Part shown: one piece after another, positions 25,071 to 33,732 of the stretch
Position numbering within the stretch: the first letter of the stretch is position 1
How the letters are laid out: every line of letters starts with the position of its first letter
NCBI GenBank assembly: GCA_017453465.1
Contig: JAFTEV010000073.1
Span: 1 to 40,497, forward strand
From: Bacteroidaceae bacterium
GTDB lineage: Bacteria > Bacteroidota > Bacteroidia > Bacteroidales > Bacteroidaceae
DNA: 40,497 bases
Direction: 5' to 3'
The notes under the pieces: model-generated
Database searches by the model: none
Seen by the model: the letters and a program-made list of their open reading frames with translations, nothing else
Told to the model about the DNA's origin: nothing
Made by a program: the position numbers and the translations under genes

Positions 25071-25825
25071 AACTGCGAATAATAGACACCATTTTGTTCA
25101 ATATAAGAGCTTTTGGATTTCGTCAAGGGCTAAAACTTCCTGTGTATATATACGGGAAGGTTAAGTTCTATCAGATTGGTAAAATAGAAATACATTGCCC
25201 CTTGAAGCGGGCTATTGTAATTATAGGCATGAATGCTCATGACACATCAGCCCCCTACAGCATCTTCAACAACCAGGGTACGATAGAGGTTCACGGTCGT
25301 GTCTATTTGCATCATGGAAGCCGATTGACCAACAAGGGGCGAATCGTTTTTGGCGCTAACAACATTTTTAGTCACAACACAGAGTTTGATATCAAAGAGC
25401 GGATTGAATTCGGACATGATGTTTCTGTTGGTTATCAATCTGTTTTTACGGACTCCGATGTGCACTACTCTGTAGATGTATCCACCCGTCGAGTTTATAG
25501 GAACACAAAGGCTATTCGGATTGGCAATTACAATTGGTTTGGCAGTCACACGTATGTGAAGAAAGGGACTGTTACACCAGATTATACGATGGTGGCATCT
25601 CCGAATGCATTACTGTCGAAAGACTACAGCAATCTGCCTCCTTATACAGTGTTGGGAGGATGTCCTGCCCGTCCCATAAAACAGGGACTTCGCCGTGTAT
25701 ATAAATTCCGTTCAGAAAATGCCATTCGCGACTTTTTTGCGGATAATCCCCATGCAGAGTATTATTCTATTGTTGATGATATGGATTTGGACGATTTTTG
25801 CAAATTATTTGATATTCCTCAATGA
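25067..25825 (+). CDS. Left-handed beta-helix (hexapeptide) acyltransferase
   Basis: The 252-residue cytoplasmic protein has hexapeptide repeats from about residue 65 to 200 (for example FGHDVSVGYQ), ending with VLGGCPARPIK. It probably acetylates a sugar of the repeat unit. A C-terminal helical extension of about 45 residues follows the beta helix. ATG 25067 overlaps the flippase stop (ATGA), and its own stop overlaps the next start in the same way. The upstream frame extension is the flippase in another frame. Confidence 0.82.
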   Translation: MKLRIIDTILFNIRAFGFRQGLKLPVYIYGKVKFYQIGKIEIHCPLKRAIVIIGMNAHDTSAPYSIFNNQGTIEVHGRVYLHHGSRLTNKGRIVFGANNIFSHNTEFDIKERIEFGHDVSVGYQSVFTDSDVHYSVDVSTRRVYRNTKAIRIGNYNWFGSHTYVKKGTVTPDYTMVASPNALLSKDYSNLPPYTVLGGCPARPIKQGLRRVYKFRSENAIRDFFADNPHAEYYSIVDDMDLDDFCKLFDIPQ

Positions 25826-27000
25826 AAGTAGCATATATTACTAACAGTTCTCGCAACTTGGGCGGTGCGACCAAAGCCCTGCTCCAGCTTATTGAGAAGC
25901 TTGCTGAAAAAGGCGTAGAACCCATTATCATACTGCCCGATTCTAATGGTATTTATCATGAACTGAAAGAAAAGGGAATCAAGGTTTACGCTCTTGAGTA
26001 CAGAATGAATATATACCCCCCACTGCGTGGCATTAAAGATCTGCTGTTCTTTATTCCCCGTTCAGTAGGACGCTATTATTTGACGCGAAAGGCTGCGAGT
26101 CGCTTGGCTGGTATTCTGAAATCCAACGGCGTTCAGCTTGTCCATGCCAACACAAGTGTTGAGGAGATTGGGCGGTTGGCAGCTGAGCACCTGAAAATTC
26201 CTCATGTCTATCATGTCAGAGAGTATGCTGACAAGGATTTCGGGATGCACTATATTCCGTCAAAAAGCTATATCCATGCCAAAATGAGGGGAGGCAATAC
26301 AATTTGCATCACCAAGGGAATACAGCACTATCATGGACTGGACAGGCTTCGTGGAGCGAAGGGAAAATCACTTGTCGTATATGATGGAGTATTGCCAGTG
26401 CAGGACGAGCCCCAATATTCTGATGCCGGAACCTATTTCCTCTTTGCTGGGCGTGTAGAAGCAGCCAAAGGATTGGACTTCCTTTTGCGTGGCTATTCAC
26501 AGTATGCAAAATCTGTACAATCTCCGCTTCCGCTAAAAATTGCGGGTGGGCTGAATCGCAAAGAATATCTGGCAGAACTCCAAGACTATGTCCGTGTGAA
26601 TGGCCTGGAGCAAAGCGTGGAGTTTCTGGGGCCCCGCAGTGACATCTTCGACTTGATGCGCGGTGCTAAAGCCATCATCGTCGCATCCTCTTTCGAAGGC
26701 TTTGGATTCTGCACGGCAGAAGCAATGTTTAATGGTTGTTTGGTGATTGGCCGTGACTTGACAGGCACAAATGAACAGTTCGACAATGGTCTGAAAATGC
26801 ACGGCAAAGAGATTGGTCTGAGATACAAGACTACCGACGAACTGGCTCGAATCCTGCAAGAGGTGGATACTTCTTCCGACGACAAGTATCTTGAAATGAA
26901 AAAACGCGCTTTTGCAACGGTCAATACCCTTTACACCTCTGGTCATTCTGCACAGCAGGTATATGAGTTCTATAAATCAATACTGATGGGGCGTGAATGA
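25822..27000 (+). CDS. GT4-family glycosyltransferase of the polysaccharide locus
   Basis: The 392-residue GT-B enzyme has N-terminal TNSSRNLGGATKALLQL, the HANTS segment, and C-terminal ASSFEGFGFCTAEAMFNG with the EX7E-type motif. It transfers a sugar to the lipid-linked intermediate in the cytoplasm. It is the only recognisable dedicated glycosyltransferase in the locus apart from the priming enzyme. Coupled to the preceding acyltransferase by an ATGA overlap. Confidence 0.88.
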   Translation: MKVAYITNSSRNLGGATKALLQLIEKLAEKGVEPIIILPDSNGIYHELKEKGIKVYALEYRMNIYPPLRGIKDLLFFIPRSVGRYYLTRKAASRLAGILKSNGVQLVHANTSVEEIGRLAAEHLKIPHVYHVREYADKDFGMHYIPSKSYIHAKMRGGNTICITKGIQHYHGLDRLRGAKGKSLVVYDGVLPVQDEPQYSDAGTYFLFAGRVEAAKGLDFLLRGYSQYAKSVQSPLPLKIAGGLNRKEYLAELQDYVRVNGLEQSVEFLGPRSDIFDLMRGAKAIIVASSFEGFGFCTAEAMFNGCLVIGRDLTGTNEQFDNGLKMHGKEIGLRYKTTDELARILQEVDTSSDDKYLEMKKRAFATVNTLYTSGHSAQQVYEFYKSILMGRE

Positions 27001-27063
27001 GTTAAGCCAATACTGGTGGCAGCGTGTAAAACCATATAACCGCAAAGCCGTAAAACCGCAATT

Positions 27064-27696
27064 ATGTACAAGCTATTAGATAAATTGATTTGCCTATTGG
27101 CAACAACACTGCATTTCGTTTGGAACTTCCACTGCTATTCTGTCTTGCTAATTTGGAAAAGAAAGTTCTACACAGCCTGGATTTCCAAAGAATTTGCAGC
27201 ATGTGGTAAGCAGAGCAAGTTCTACGGATTTAAAGCTCTTTATGGTGCAAAATACTGCACAATAGGGAGCGGTGTCAGAGTGGGGGCGGATGTGGTCTTA
27301 GAAGTATATGACCGATACATGGATCAGCATTTCAATCCACACTTTTCTATAGGCAACGACTCCTGCATCGGTGACGATAGTCATTTGACTTGTATCAATG
27401 AAATCAGAATTGGCAACAATGTGCGCATGGGCAGGAAAATCTTCATTACCGACAATGCTCATGGAGCCTCCGACCCCGCACTTCTGGATATACGTCCCAA
27501 CCTGCGTCCGATGGTGAGCAAGGGCCCTGTGATTATAGAGGACAATGCTTGGATAGGTGAAATGGTGTGCATCATGCCTGGAGTAACCATCGGGCGGGGT
27601 GCCATCATCGGAGCCAACGCCGTAGTGACCAAGGATGTTCCGCCCTACAGCCTTGTGGGTGGAAACCCCGCAAGGGTTATCAAACAGCTGCGATGA
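27064..27696 (+). CDS. WbbJ/NodL-like hexapeptide acetyltransferase
   Basis: The 210-residue protein has a hydrophobic N-terminus (about 5-30), hexapeptide repeats, and the active-site region ITDNAHG with a His typical of maltose/galactoside acetyltransferase relatives. The end reads GAIIGANAVVTKDVPPYSLV followed by GGNPARVIKQ, very characteristic of the family. It probably O-acetylates the polysaccharide precursor using acetyl-CoA. The 63-nt gap before it is filled with AACCGCAAA/CCGTAAAACC phrases. Confidence 0.88.
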   Translation: MYKLLDKLICLLATTLHFVWNFHCYSVLLIWKRKFYTAWISKEFAACGKQSKFYGFKALYGAKYCTIGSGVRVGADVVLEVYDRYMDQHFNPHFSIGNDSCIGDDSHLTCINEIRIGNNVRMGRKIFITDNAHGASDPALLDIRPNLRPMVSKGPVIIEDNAWIGEMVCIMPGVTIGRGAIIGANAVVTKDVPPYSLVGGNPARVIKQLR

Positions 27697-27733
27697 CCGC
27701 CCAACCGTAAAACCTCACAACCACAAAAACCGC

Positions 27734-29131
27734 ATGAGACTACTTTTGTTTAATATCTTGTTACTTTGTTCCGTCCTGCTTTCCGCTGCTGAGCCTCTTG
27801 TCCTGACACAGGCTATGATAGACAAGGCTGGGGGACAACTGACTGTGTCTTCCGACTACACCCTGAAGGGGGAAACCATCGTCCTGCCCCAAAAGTTCAG
27901 ACTGGTATTCAAGGGCGGAACAATGGCGGGCGGAGTACTGCAAGGCAACCAGTCGGTCATCAAGGCGGAGGCAGACAAGCAGATTTTCGGACCAGGGCTG
28001 CAAATTAAGGGTACATGGAACATCGCCAATATCTACGATACATGGTTTATTTTTGATGAAAGGAAAACCTTTGTTTCCAATCAGATAATCACAAACATTC
28101 TTGCCCTGGCCAGCGACAATGTGAAGAACCACATCTATTTTAGGGCAGGGCGAACCTATTATTTTGAACTGCCCTATAAAGGCCGGGGCGACTTTGGAGA
28201 AATGTTTTCCTACAAAATGGTGGATGGCAAGAAGAAAGTGAATTACGGAGAAGTTTATGATGACAAGTATTCCTATCTGCGCATCTTTACCATTCCATCC
28301 AACACACACGTCACCATTGACTGCACCCTGCAGATGTTGCCTACAAATATCGGTGCATACTTTGTGTTTTGGGAGAAAGACAAACGCAACGTGACGGTTG
28401 ACGGCAGCGGCAGAGTGAGTGCAGACAACAGCGTCCATGTCTTCGACAACCCTTATCGTGGCAAGAATTACTACGGCGAATGGGGCTTCATTTTCAATTG
28501 CATCCGATGCAAGAACTTCACCTTCCGAGACATTACCCTGACCGATGCCTTTGGCGACTGCCTGATATTTCGAGGTTCGTATAGCAAGGGGGACACCTCT
28601 CCCCGGTATGCCGAAGGTTTGACAATGGAGAACGTGAAGATTCTTCGTGCACGCCGTAATGGACTGACGGTCGCTGCCCGTAATTGTACGATAAGAGATT
28701 GCAGATTTGAAAAATGCGGTAAGGTCAATGGCACACTCCCCAAGTCTGCCGTCGATTTTGAAGCCGACAACCTTCAAGACTATCCCGAGCTGGAAAATCG
28801 AGATGTCCTGCTTGACAACTGCGTGTTTGTTGACAATGTTCGCGACATAGCATCATCGAACAATGCCACACTGGAGTACGGACAACCGGCAACCGTCATA
28901 TCGAATTGCGTTTTCTCTAACCCGCTGAAAATTTGCTGGGCTTATTGGCTGAAGTTTGACAATTGTACCATTACATCCCTTATTGGTCCCAATGGCGCGG
29001 AAATCAGTGGCGGCAATTGGGTGAAAAACGTGTCGTTCAGCAATTGCAATATCAAGTCTATGCCTCGGATTCTTCAGACAAAGTCTTGGAACAATAAATT
29101 TATTAATTGTAAAATAGAAAATTTAAAATAG
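27734..29131 (+). CDS. Secreted right-handed beta-helix protein (pectate-lyase-like fold)
   Basis: The 465-residue protein has a signal peptide (about 1-18, LLLCSVLLSAAEP). The rest shows parallel beta-helix rungs: GTMAGGVLQGNQSVI early, then NFTFRDITLTDAFGDCLIF, MENVKILRARRNGLTVAARN and CTIRDCRFEKC. It could cleave or bind the exported polysaccharide, as lyases in such loci often control chain length. No catalytic triad can be assigned, so the activity is unknown. ATG 27734 is chosen because it begins the signal peptide; the upstream extension is acetyltransferase sequence in another frame. Confidence 0.8.
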   Translation: MRLLLFNILLLCSVLLSAAEPLVLTQAMIDKAGGQLTVSSDYTLKGETIVLPQKFRLVFKGGTMAGGVLQGNQSVIKAEADKQIFGPGLQIKGTWNIANIYDTWFIFDERKTFVSNQIITNILALASDNVKNHIYFRAGRTYYFELPYKGRGDFGEMFSYKMVDGKKKVNYGEVYDDKYSYLRIFTIPSNTHVTIDCTLQMLPTNIGAYFVFWEKDKRNVTVDGSGRVSADNSVHVFDNPYRGKNYYGEWGFIFNCIRCKNFTFRDITLTDAFGDCLIFRGSYSKGDTSPRYAEGLTMENVKILRARRNGLTVAARNCTIRDCRFEKCGKVNGTLPKSAVDFEADNLQDYPELENRDVLLDNCVFVDNVRDIASSNNATLEYGQPATVISNCVFSNPLKICWAYWLKFDNCTITSLIGPNGAEISGGNWVKNVSFSNCNIKSMPRILQTKSWNNKFINCKIENLK

Positions 29132-29136
29132 TGATT

Positions 29137-30768
29137 ATGAATTCAAATTCAAGACCCCATTCCGAAGCTCTCAATCTTTTACGCTTCCCCTTAGCGCTTG
29201 TTGTTGTGCTTGTACATGTTGTGGGTGCAGGCATCCCCAATCGTGAAAGTTATATGGAAACAAGTCCTCCTTTTGCGGAAGTACTGAATTTTATCAAGGC
29301 TTTTCTGAGTGGTCAAAGTGTGCCTATCTATTTTTTGATTGTATTAATGTCATACCTTTGCGTACTTTCTGCCCATGCCCAGAGGGTAGATATGGACGCA
29401 CTTTGGAACATCAACATACCTGTACTGCGCATCACCACACAGAATGGCGAGGAACCGACCTGCGACTACGTCCACTCCCCCGGCGGCCGTTCCCGTTCCA
29501 TTGCCAATGCCGTGCAAGTGCCAGGCCGAATGGTCATCACCCAGAAACGCGACACCCTCTACGATAGCGGCCAATACGCCGAGGGCAAGTCGGGGATGAC
29601 AATAAAGATTCGCGGCAACACCAGTGCTTATACCCCTAAGAAGCCCTTTAAGCTCAAGTTGCAGAAAAAGGCCGACTTGCTGTTTAGGGACTCGAAGGAC
29701 TACCGTGACAAGAACTGGGTACTGCTCAAGATGGGCAATACTCTGAATACTGCCATCGGCAATTTTGTGAATGAGAAGACAGGACTCCGCTGGACACCAA
29801 GATACCAGTTTGTCAATCTGGTCATCAATGACGACTACAGGGGACTGTATTACCTTTCGGAAAATGTACGAAAATCATCTACCCGCATCAACGTTGACGA
29901 TACAGGCTACATTTTTGAATATGATGCCTATTACTGGAAAGACTCGCTCTACGTTAAGAGTTTCTTTGCGAGCAATATGGGCTATACCCTGAAATATCCC
30001 GAACCAGAAGAAATCTCACCCGCAGCCTATGCCTATTTTCAGGACATGATTCCCCAGATGGAAAGGGCGATGGTATCTGGCAAATACGACGAAATGCTAA
30101 ATGTCGAGACTTTCGCTCAATGGATTTTAGCCCACGACATATTGGGCACCGATGATGCGTTTGGCTCTAACCTCTACTTTACAAAGTACGACCCTTCTCC
30201 CAACTCCAAAATCGAAATGGCCAACTTGTGGGACTTCGATTCAATCTTGAAGACAAGCTACGATGCGTGGGGAACTTCCCACACCAGCGGAGCTTTCTTC
30301 CCCTACTACATGTTCAGGAAAGGTGACAGTATGCTTCGGCACTATTATTACCGGTGGAGACAACTGCAGCAAGACGACTTCTTCTTGCAGCTCTATGACT
30401 TCTTGGACAGTTTCCTGTCCCCAGAAGTCTGTGAAGACATAGACAAATGCAGGCAAATGGACGCCGCACGCTGGGGAAGCAGATTTAAAGCAATTTCTCA
30501 AGAAGTCGCCGACGCCAAAACATACTTTGCCAACCGCGAAGTATGGTTGACCGACACCATTGCATCCATGGGGAAACAACTCACCCCAAGGCTAGGCGAC
30601 TTAGACAACGATGGCCTCTTGACCACAGCCGACATCACTCAACCGATAAGTCTCTACCTGAACCATTCCGATACAGATGCGGTAGAGGCCTTTACCGACA
30701 TTACGGGCGACGGTAAGCTGACGATTATCGACATAACAGAACTCATTACAATGTTTCTGAATCAGTAA
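29137..30768 (+). CDS. Chimera: acyltransferase-3 N-terminus fused to CotH-like kinase with dockerin-like tail
   Basis: Residues 1-68 look like the start of a membrane acyltransferase-3 protein ([20 protein letters not shown], then QSVPIYFLI). The sequence then passes in frame into [13 protein letters not shown], the end of a signal peptide, and a complete CotH-family domain (about 82-480). CotH signs are [43 protein letters not shown] and WDFDSIL. CotH proteins are secreted atypical protein kinases. The C-terminus (about 487-543) has two dockerin/EF-hand-like repeats, [12 protein letters not shown] and [12 protein letters not shown]. An internal ATG at 29347 (residue 71) could start the CotH part alone with a shortened signal. 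About 280 codons of the acyltransferase are missing. Confidence 0.8.
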   Translation: MNSNSRPHSEALNLLRFPLALVVVLVHVVGAGIPNRESYMETSPPFAEVLNFIKAFLSGQSVPIYFLIVLMSYLCVLSAHAQRVDMDALWNINIPVLRITTQNGEEPTCDYVHSPGGRSRSIANAVQVPGRMVITQKRDTLYDSGQYAEGKSGMTIKIRGNTSAYTPKKPFKLKLQKKADLLFRDSKDYRDKNWVLLKMGNTLNTAIGNFVNEKTGLRWTPRYQFVNLVINDDYRGLYYLSENVRKSSTRINVDDTGYIFEYDAYYWKDSLYVKSFFASNMGYTLKYPEPEEISPAAYAYFQDMIPQMERAMVSGKYDEMLNVETFAQWILAHDILGTDDAFGSNLYFTKYDPSPNSKIEMANLWDFDSILKTSYDAWGTSHTSGAFFPYYMFRKGDSMLRHYYYRWRQLQQDDFFLQLYDFLDSFLSPEVCEDIDKCRQMDAARWGSRFKAISQEVADAKTYFANREVWLTDTIASMGKQLTPRLGDLDNDGLLTTADITQPISLYLNHSDTDAVEAFTDITGDGKLTIIDITELITMFLNQ

Positions 30769-30812
30769 TAGGAAAAGAATTGTCCAAGCATAAATTGTCC
30801 AATTATATAAAT

Positions 30813-32156
30813 ATGAGAGATTTTCAAAACATCAAGATTGCTGTGGCCGGCACGGGCTACGTGGGCCTCAGCATTGCCACACTGCTGGCACAGCACCATG
30901 AGGTGGTGGCTGTGGATGTGGTGGAAGAGAAAGTGAACCTGATTAACCAGCGGAAGTCGCCCATTCAGGACGAATACATCGAGAAGTATCTGGCAGAGAA
31001 GGAACTGAACCTGCGTGCCACGCTGGACGGCAAGGAGGCTTATCGCGATGCAGACTTTGTAGTCATCGCAGCCCCCACGAACTACGACCCCGTGAAGAAC
31101 TACTTCGACACGAGCCACGTGGAGGAAGTCATCGACCTCGTGCTGGAGGTCAATCCCGATGCCGTGATGGTCATCAAGAGTACCATCCCCGTGGGCTATT
31201 GCCGCAGCCTCTACTCTAAGTACGCCATGAAGTTCCTGGCCAATCCTAACTTGGCGGGCAAGAAGTTCAACCTGCTTTTCTCGCCCGAATTTCTGCGCGA
31301 GTCGAAGGCACTGTACGACAACCTGTACCCCAGCCGCATCATCGTGGGCTACCCCAAGCTGATTCAGAACGCCGACTACGCCAACGAAAATGCCGCTATC
31401 GAAGCCATTGCTGGGCCGAACCTGGAACACGCTGCCCACACCTTCGCCAAGCTCTTGCAGGAAGGTGCCCTCAAGCCCGAAATCGACACCCTCTTCATGG
31501 GCATGAAGGAGGCCGAGGCCGTCAAGCTCTTTGCCAACACCTACCTGGCCCTGCGTGTCAGCTACTTCAACGAACTGGACACCTACGCCGAAGTGAAGGG
31601 ACTCGATGCCAAAGCCATCATTCAGGGCGTTGGACTCGACCCCCGCATTGGTTCGCACTACAACAACCCCTCCTTCGGCTACGGCGGCTACTGTCTGCCC
31701 AAGGACACCAAGCAACTCCTGGCCAACTACCAGGACGTGCCGCAGACCATGATGTCGGCCATCGTCGATTCCAACCGCACCCGCAAAGACTTCATTGCCG
31801 ACCGCGTGCTGCAGATGGCAGGCTACTACAACTACACCAACCGCATCCGCTGGAATCAGAACGAAGAGACGCAGGTGACCATCGGCGTGTTCCGTCTCAC
31901 CATGAAGTCCAACAGCGACAACTTCCGGCAGTCCTCCATCCAGGGCATCATGAAGCGCATCAAAGCCAAGGGAGCCACCGTCATCATCTACGAGCCCACG
32001 CTGGAAGACGGCACCACCTTCTTCGGTTCCCGTGTGGTCAACAACCTGGCCGACTTCAAGGCGCAGAGCCAAGCCATCATCGCCAACCGCTACGACTCCT
32101 GCCTCGACGACGTGCAGGACAAAGTCTATACAAGAGATATTTTCAGGAGGGATTAA
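30813..32156 (+). CDS. ugd: UDP-glucose / UDP-sugar 6-dehydrogenase
   Basis: This 447-residue cytoplasmic enzyme oxidises a UDP-hexose to the uronic acid with two NAD+. The Rossmann motif GTGYVG is at 13-18. The catalytic Cys is Cys294 in [33 protein letters not shown] matches short UDP-glucose dehydrogenases. ATG 30813 gives the motif at the normal place; the upstream extension is repeat-like AATTGTCC sequence. GC content is higher than in the preceding variable genes, suggesting a conserved core gene at the edge of the locus. It ends in a terminator overlapping the stop codon. Confidence 0.93.
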   Translation: MRDFQNIKIAVAGTGYVGLSIATLLAQHHEVVAVDVVEEKVNLINQRKSPIQDEYIEKYLAEKELNLRATLDGKEAYRDADFVVIAAPTNYDPVKNYFDTSHVEEVIDLVLEVNPDAVMVIKSTIPVGYCRSLYSKYAMKFLANPNLAGKKFNLLFSPEFLRESKALYDNLYPSRIIVGYPKLIQNADYANENAAIEAIAGPNLEHAAHTFAKLLQEGALKPEIDTLFMGMKEAEAVKLFANTYLALRVSYFNELDTYAEVKGLDAKAIIQGVGLDPRIGSHYNNPSFGYGGYCLPKDTKQLLANYQDVPQTMMSAIVDSNRTRKDFIADRVLQMAGYYNYTNRIRWNQNEETQVTIGVFRLTMKSNSDNFRQSSIQGIMKRIKAKGATVIIYEPTLEDGTTFFGSRVVNNLADFKAQSQAIIANRYDSCLDDVQDKVYTRDIFRRD

Positions 32157-32171
32157 CAGTCCCTCCTTTTT
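32145..32171 (+). terminator. Intrinsic terminator at the end of ugd
   Basis: The 8-bp stem AGGAGGGA/TCCCTCCT (32145-32152 with 32160-32167) includes the TAA stop of ugd in its loop and is followed by five T. Confidence 0.88.
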
Positions 32172-32338
32172 GCATTATTGTACATAAATGCCGCATAACT
32201 TCGACTTAATTTCAAGTCAGAAGTTCGACTAAACTTTGACTAAAAAAGTTCGACTAAAGCCCACTTTTTCTTTTCATCAAGGAACAGAAGGTATTTGCGT
32301 ATATCAATATTCTGATTCGCCGAGTTGTTCATAAATCT

Positions 32339-33142
32339 TCACAAGACATTTGATATATCATTCCTTGGAGTAACAAACTTTACAATACAGTCTATGCATG
32401 TTGGCTTCCCTGTTATCTCGTCGATGAAAACATTGGCAGGGTGCATGTCCTCCAAAGCTAACCGGTTTGATATATAATTTACGCCTTGTCCCTCCCTGTT
32501 GTCACGGAATCCTTTTGCAGCCACCATTTTGTCTATTTCTTCTTTGGTAGCAAGACGTTGACAACGTATGTATGGCTGCGTAAGCACAACCCGGAGCAAT
32601 CCGTCACCATCGCGAGTAAAGCCAATAACCCTCATTGCTGTTTCGGGGAAAAGATAGTTGTGCAAGGCAATGGCTTCTAAAGCTTTTTGAGTCGTAGAAT
32701 ATATAGAGGTACGCTCTTTTGCCACAGAAAAGTCGCCCGCTTTGTAATAGACTTTGGCTTCTGCACCCTGAGCAATCATTGGTCCGAAATTCTTCTCAAT
32801 GATAGCCTCCGAATGTTCAAACCACAGGCCACAAGCCTTCGCCCACATTTCGAGCAGCCGCTCTTGCTCTTCGTCTATTTGCCAATTGGCCGGGCCGCTT
32901 CCTTCGCTGCTTTCAGCATTGCCACCTGCTGTAAGGCTTCTTTTCGCGTAGCCCACGACGATGGACGCCCCAATGAGAGGCGCGCCTCCCTTGCAGAGTC
33001 CTGCATGCTCTGGTAGAGTAAATCCAATAAAATCTTTTCTTCCATATTGTATGTCGCTTGTTAAGTTATTAATCATTTGCAACGTTCTTTCCGAAAAGCC
33101 TTCTGTTGCAATGGCTGTATAGATATCGTTTAATTCGTCCAT
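32339..33142 (-). CDS. Polyvalent-protein-type kinase-like protein
   Basis: The 267-residue protein has a kinase-like C-terminal half: a glycine loop AQGAEAKVY (124-132), a Lys in VAKE (142), a hinge VLTQPYI (186-192), a catalytic-loop-like DMHPANVF (232-239), and an ID pair (250-251). This pattern fits the small kinase domain found in polyvalent proteins of phages and conjugative elements. The N-terminal 110 residues are helical and not recognised. It starts 5 nt beyond the end of a broken tcmP gene on the same strand, suggesting an acquired or rearranged segment. The substrate is unknown. Confidence 0.6.
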   Translation of the reverse strand: MDELNDIYTAIATEGFSERTLQMINNLTSDIQYGRKDFIGFTLPEHAGLCKGGAPLIGASIVVGYAKRSLTAGGNAESSEGSGPANWQIDEEQERLLEMWAKACGLWFEHSEAIIEKNFGPMIAQGAEAKVYYKAGDFSVAKERTSIYSTTQKALEAIALHNYLFPETAMRVIGFTRDGDGLLRVVLTQPYIRCQRLATKEEIDKMVAAKGFRDNREGQGVNYISNRLALEDMHPANVFIDEITGKPTCIDCIVKFVTPRNDISNVL

Positions 33143-33146
33143 AATC

Positions 33147-33389
33147 TCATGCGTTGTTTGCTATTTGGTGGGCATCATAAATACCTTTTATGGTGTCGTA
33201 TGCAACAACAGGGCTTCCCTATCCTCCGTCATCGTAAATCCCCATACCACAAAACACGTCATATATTCTGATATGCCTTATGTATTGCGATTGGCATAGT
33301 ATAGACACATATTTCTCAAGGTAAGTTTTGTAGAAATCTACTTTAGCCCTGGAGTGTATCTGCATTGTGTTTTTTACATCTGCCTTCAT
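33147..33389 (-). pseudogene. TcmP (three-Cys-motif partner) N-terminal remnant with in-frame amber stop
   Basis: From ATG 33389 the frame reads MKADVKNTMQIHSRAK, then FYKTYLEKYVSIL, then IYDVFCGMGIYDDGG. This resembles the N-terminus of three-Cys-motif partner proteins, which are normally about 300-400 residues. A TAG at 33219-33221 interrupts it, but the same frame continues with family-like GSPVVAYDTIKGIYDAH before a second stop at 33147-33149. The rest of the gene is absent and the kinase-like gene begins at once. It is therefore a nonsense-mutated, 3'-deleted remnant. Confidence 0.65.
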
Positions 33390-33732
33390 TGTCAATCTTA
33401 TTTGGTTGAGAATTATATTGAGTACAAAATTAGTAATTTTTATCCTAACAGAGCGCATTGCTCTGAGAAATTTGGCAAATAATCACAATTTAACATCATT
33501 TTTCCTGCCATTTCAGCATTTTTGTAACAGTATCCGCTGGAAGTTCTCTGGACATTCTTCCCAATCCGAAAACGATTTACACTATCTTGTCCGAAAAAGC
33601 CTCATCCTTCCCAACAACCTTGGTATTCGTAGAAATAGCATGGTCTCCAAATCGTACATCGTAATTCGTATTTCGCAATTCGTACATTGTCTATCTCTGT
33701 GTTCAAACCATAGCACTTACCTTGTGCAATTT
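33390..33732. other. Intergenic region with TTCGTA phrase repeats
   Basis: No gene is supported. Position 33650-33689 contains a phrase of TCGTACA / TCGTAAT / TTCGTAT units, followed by TCTCTGTGTT, half of the unit that makes the perfect palindrome at 36027-36112. Weak complementary ends CATGGT/ACCATG-like (33640-33712) are seen. No clear promoter for the remnant downstream could be identified. Confidence 0.5.

Noticed and set aside
30762-32072. 436-codon minus-strand frame opposite ugd
   Set aside because: Fully antisense to a confident gene, with no recognisable protein features.
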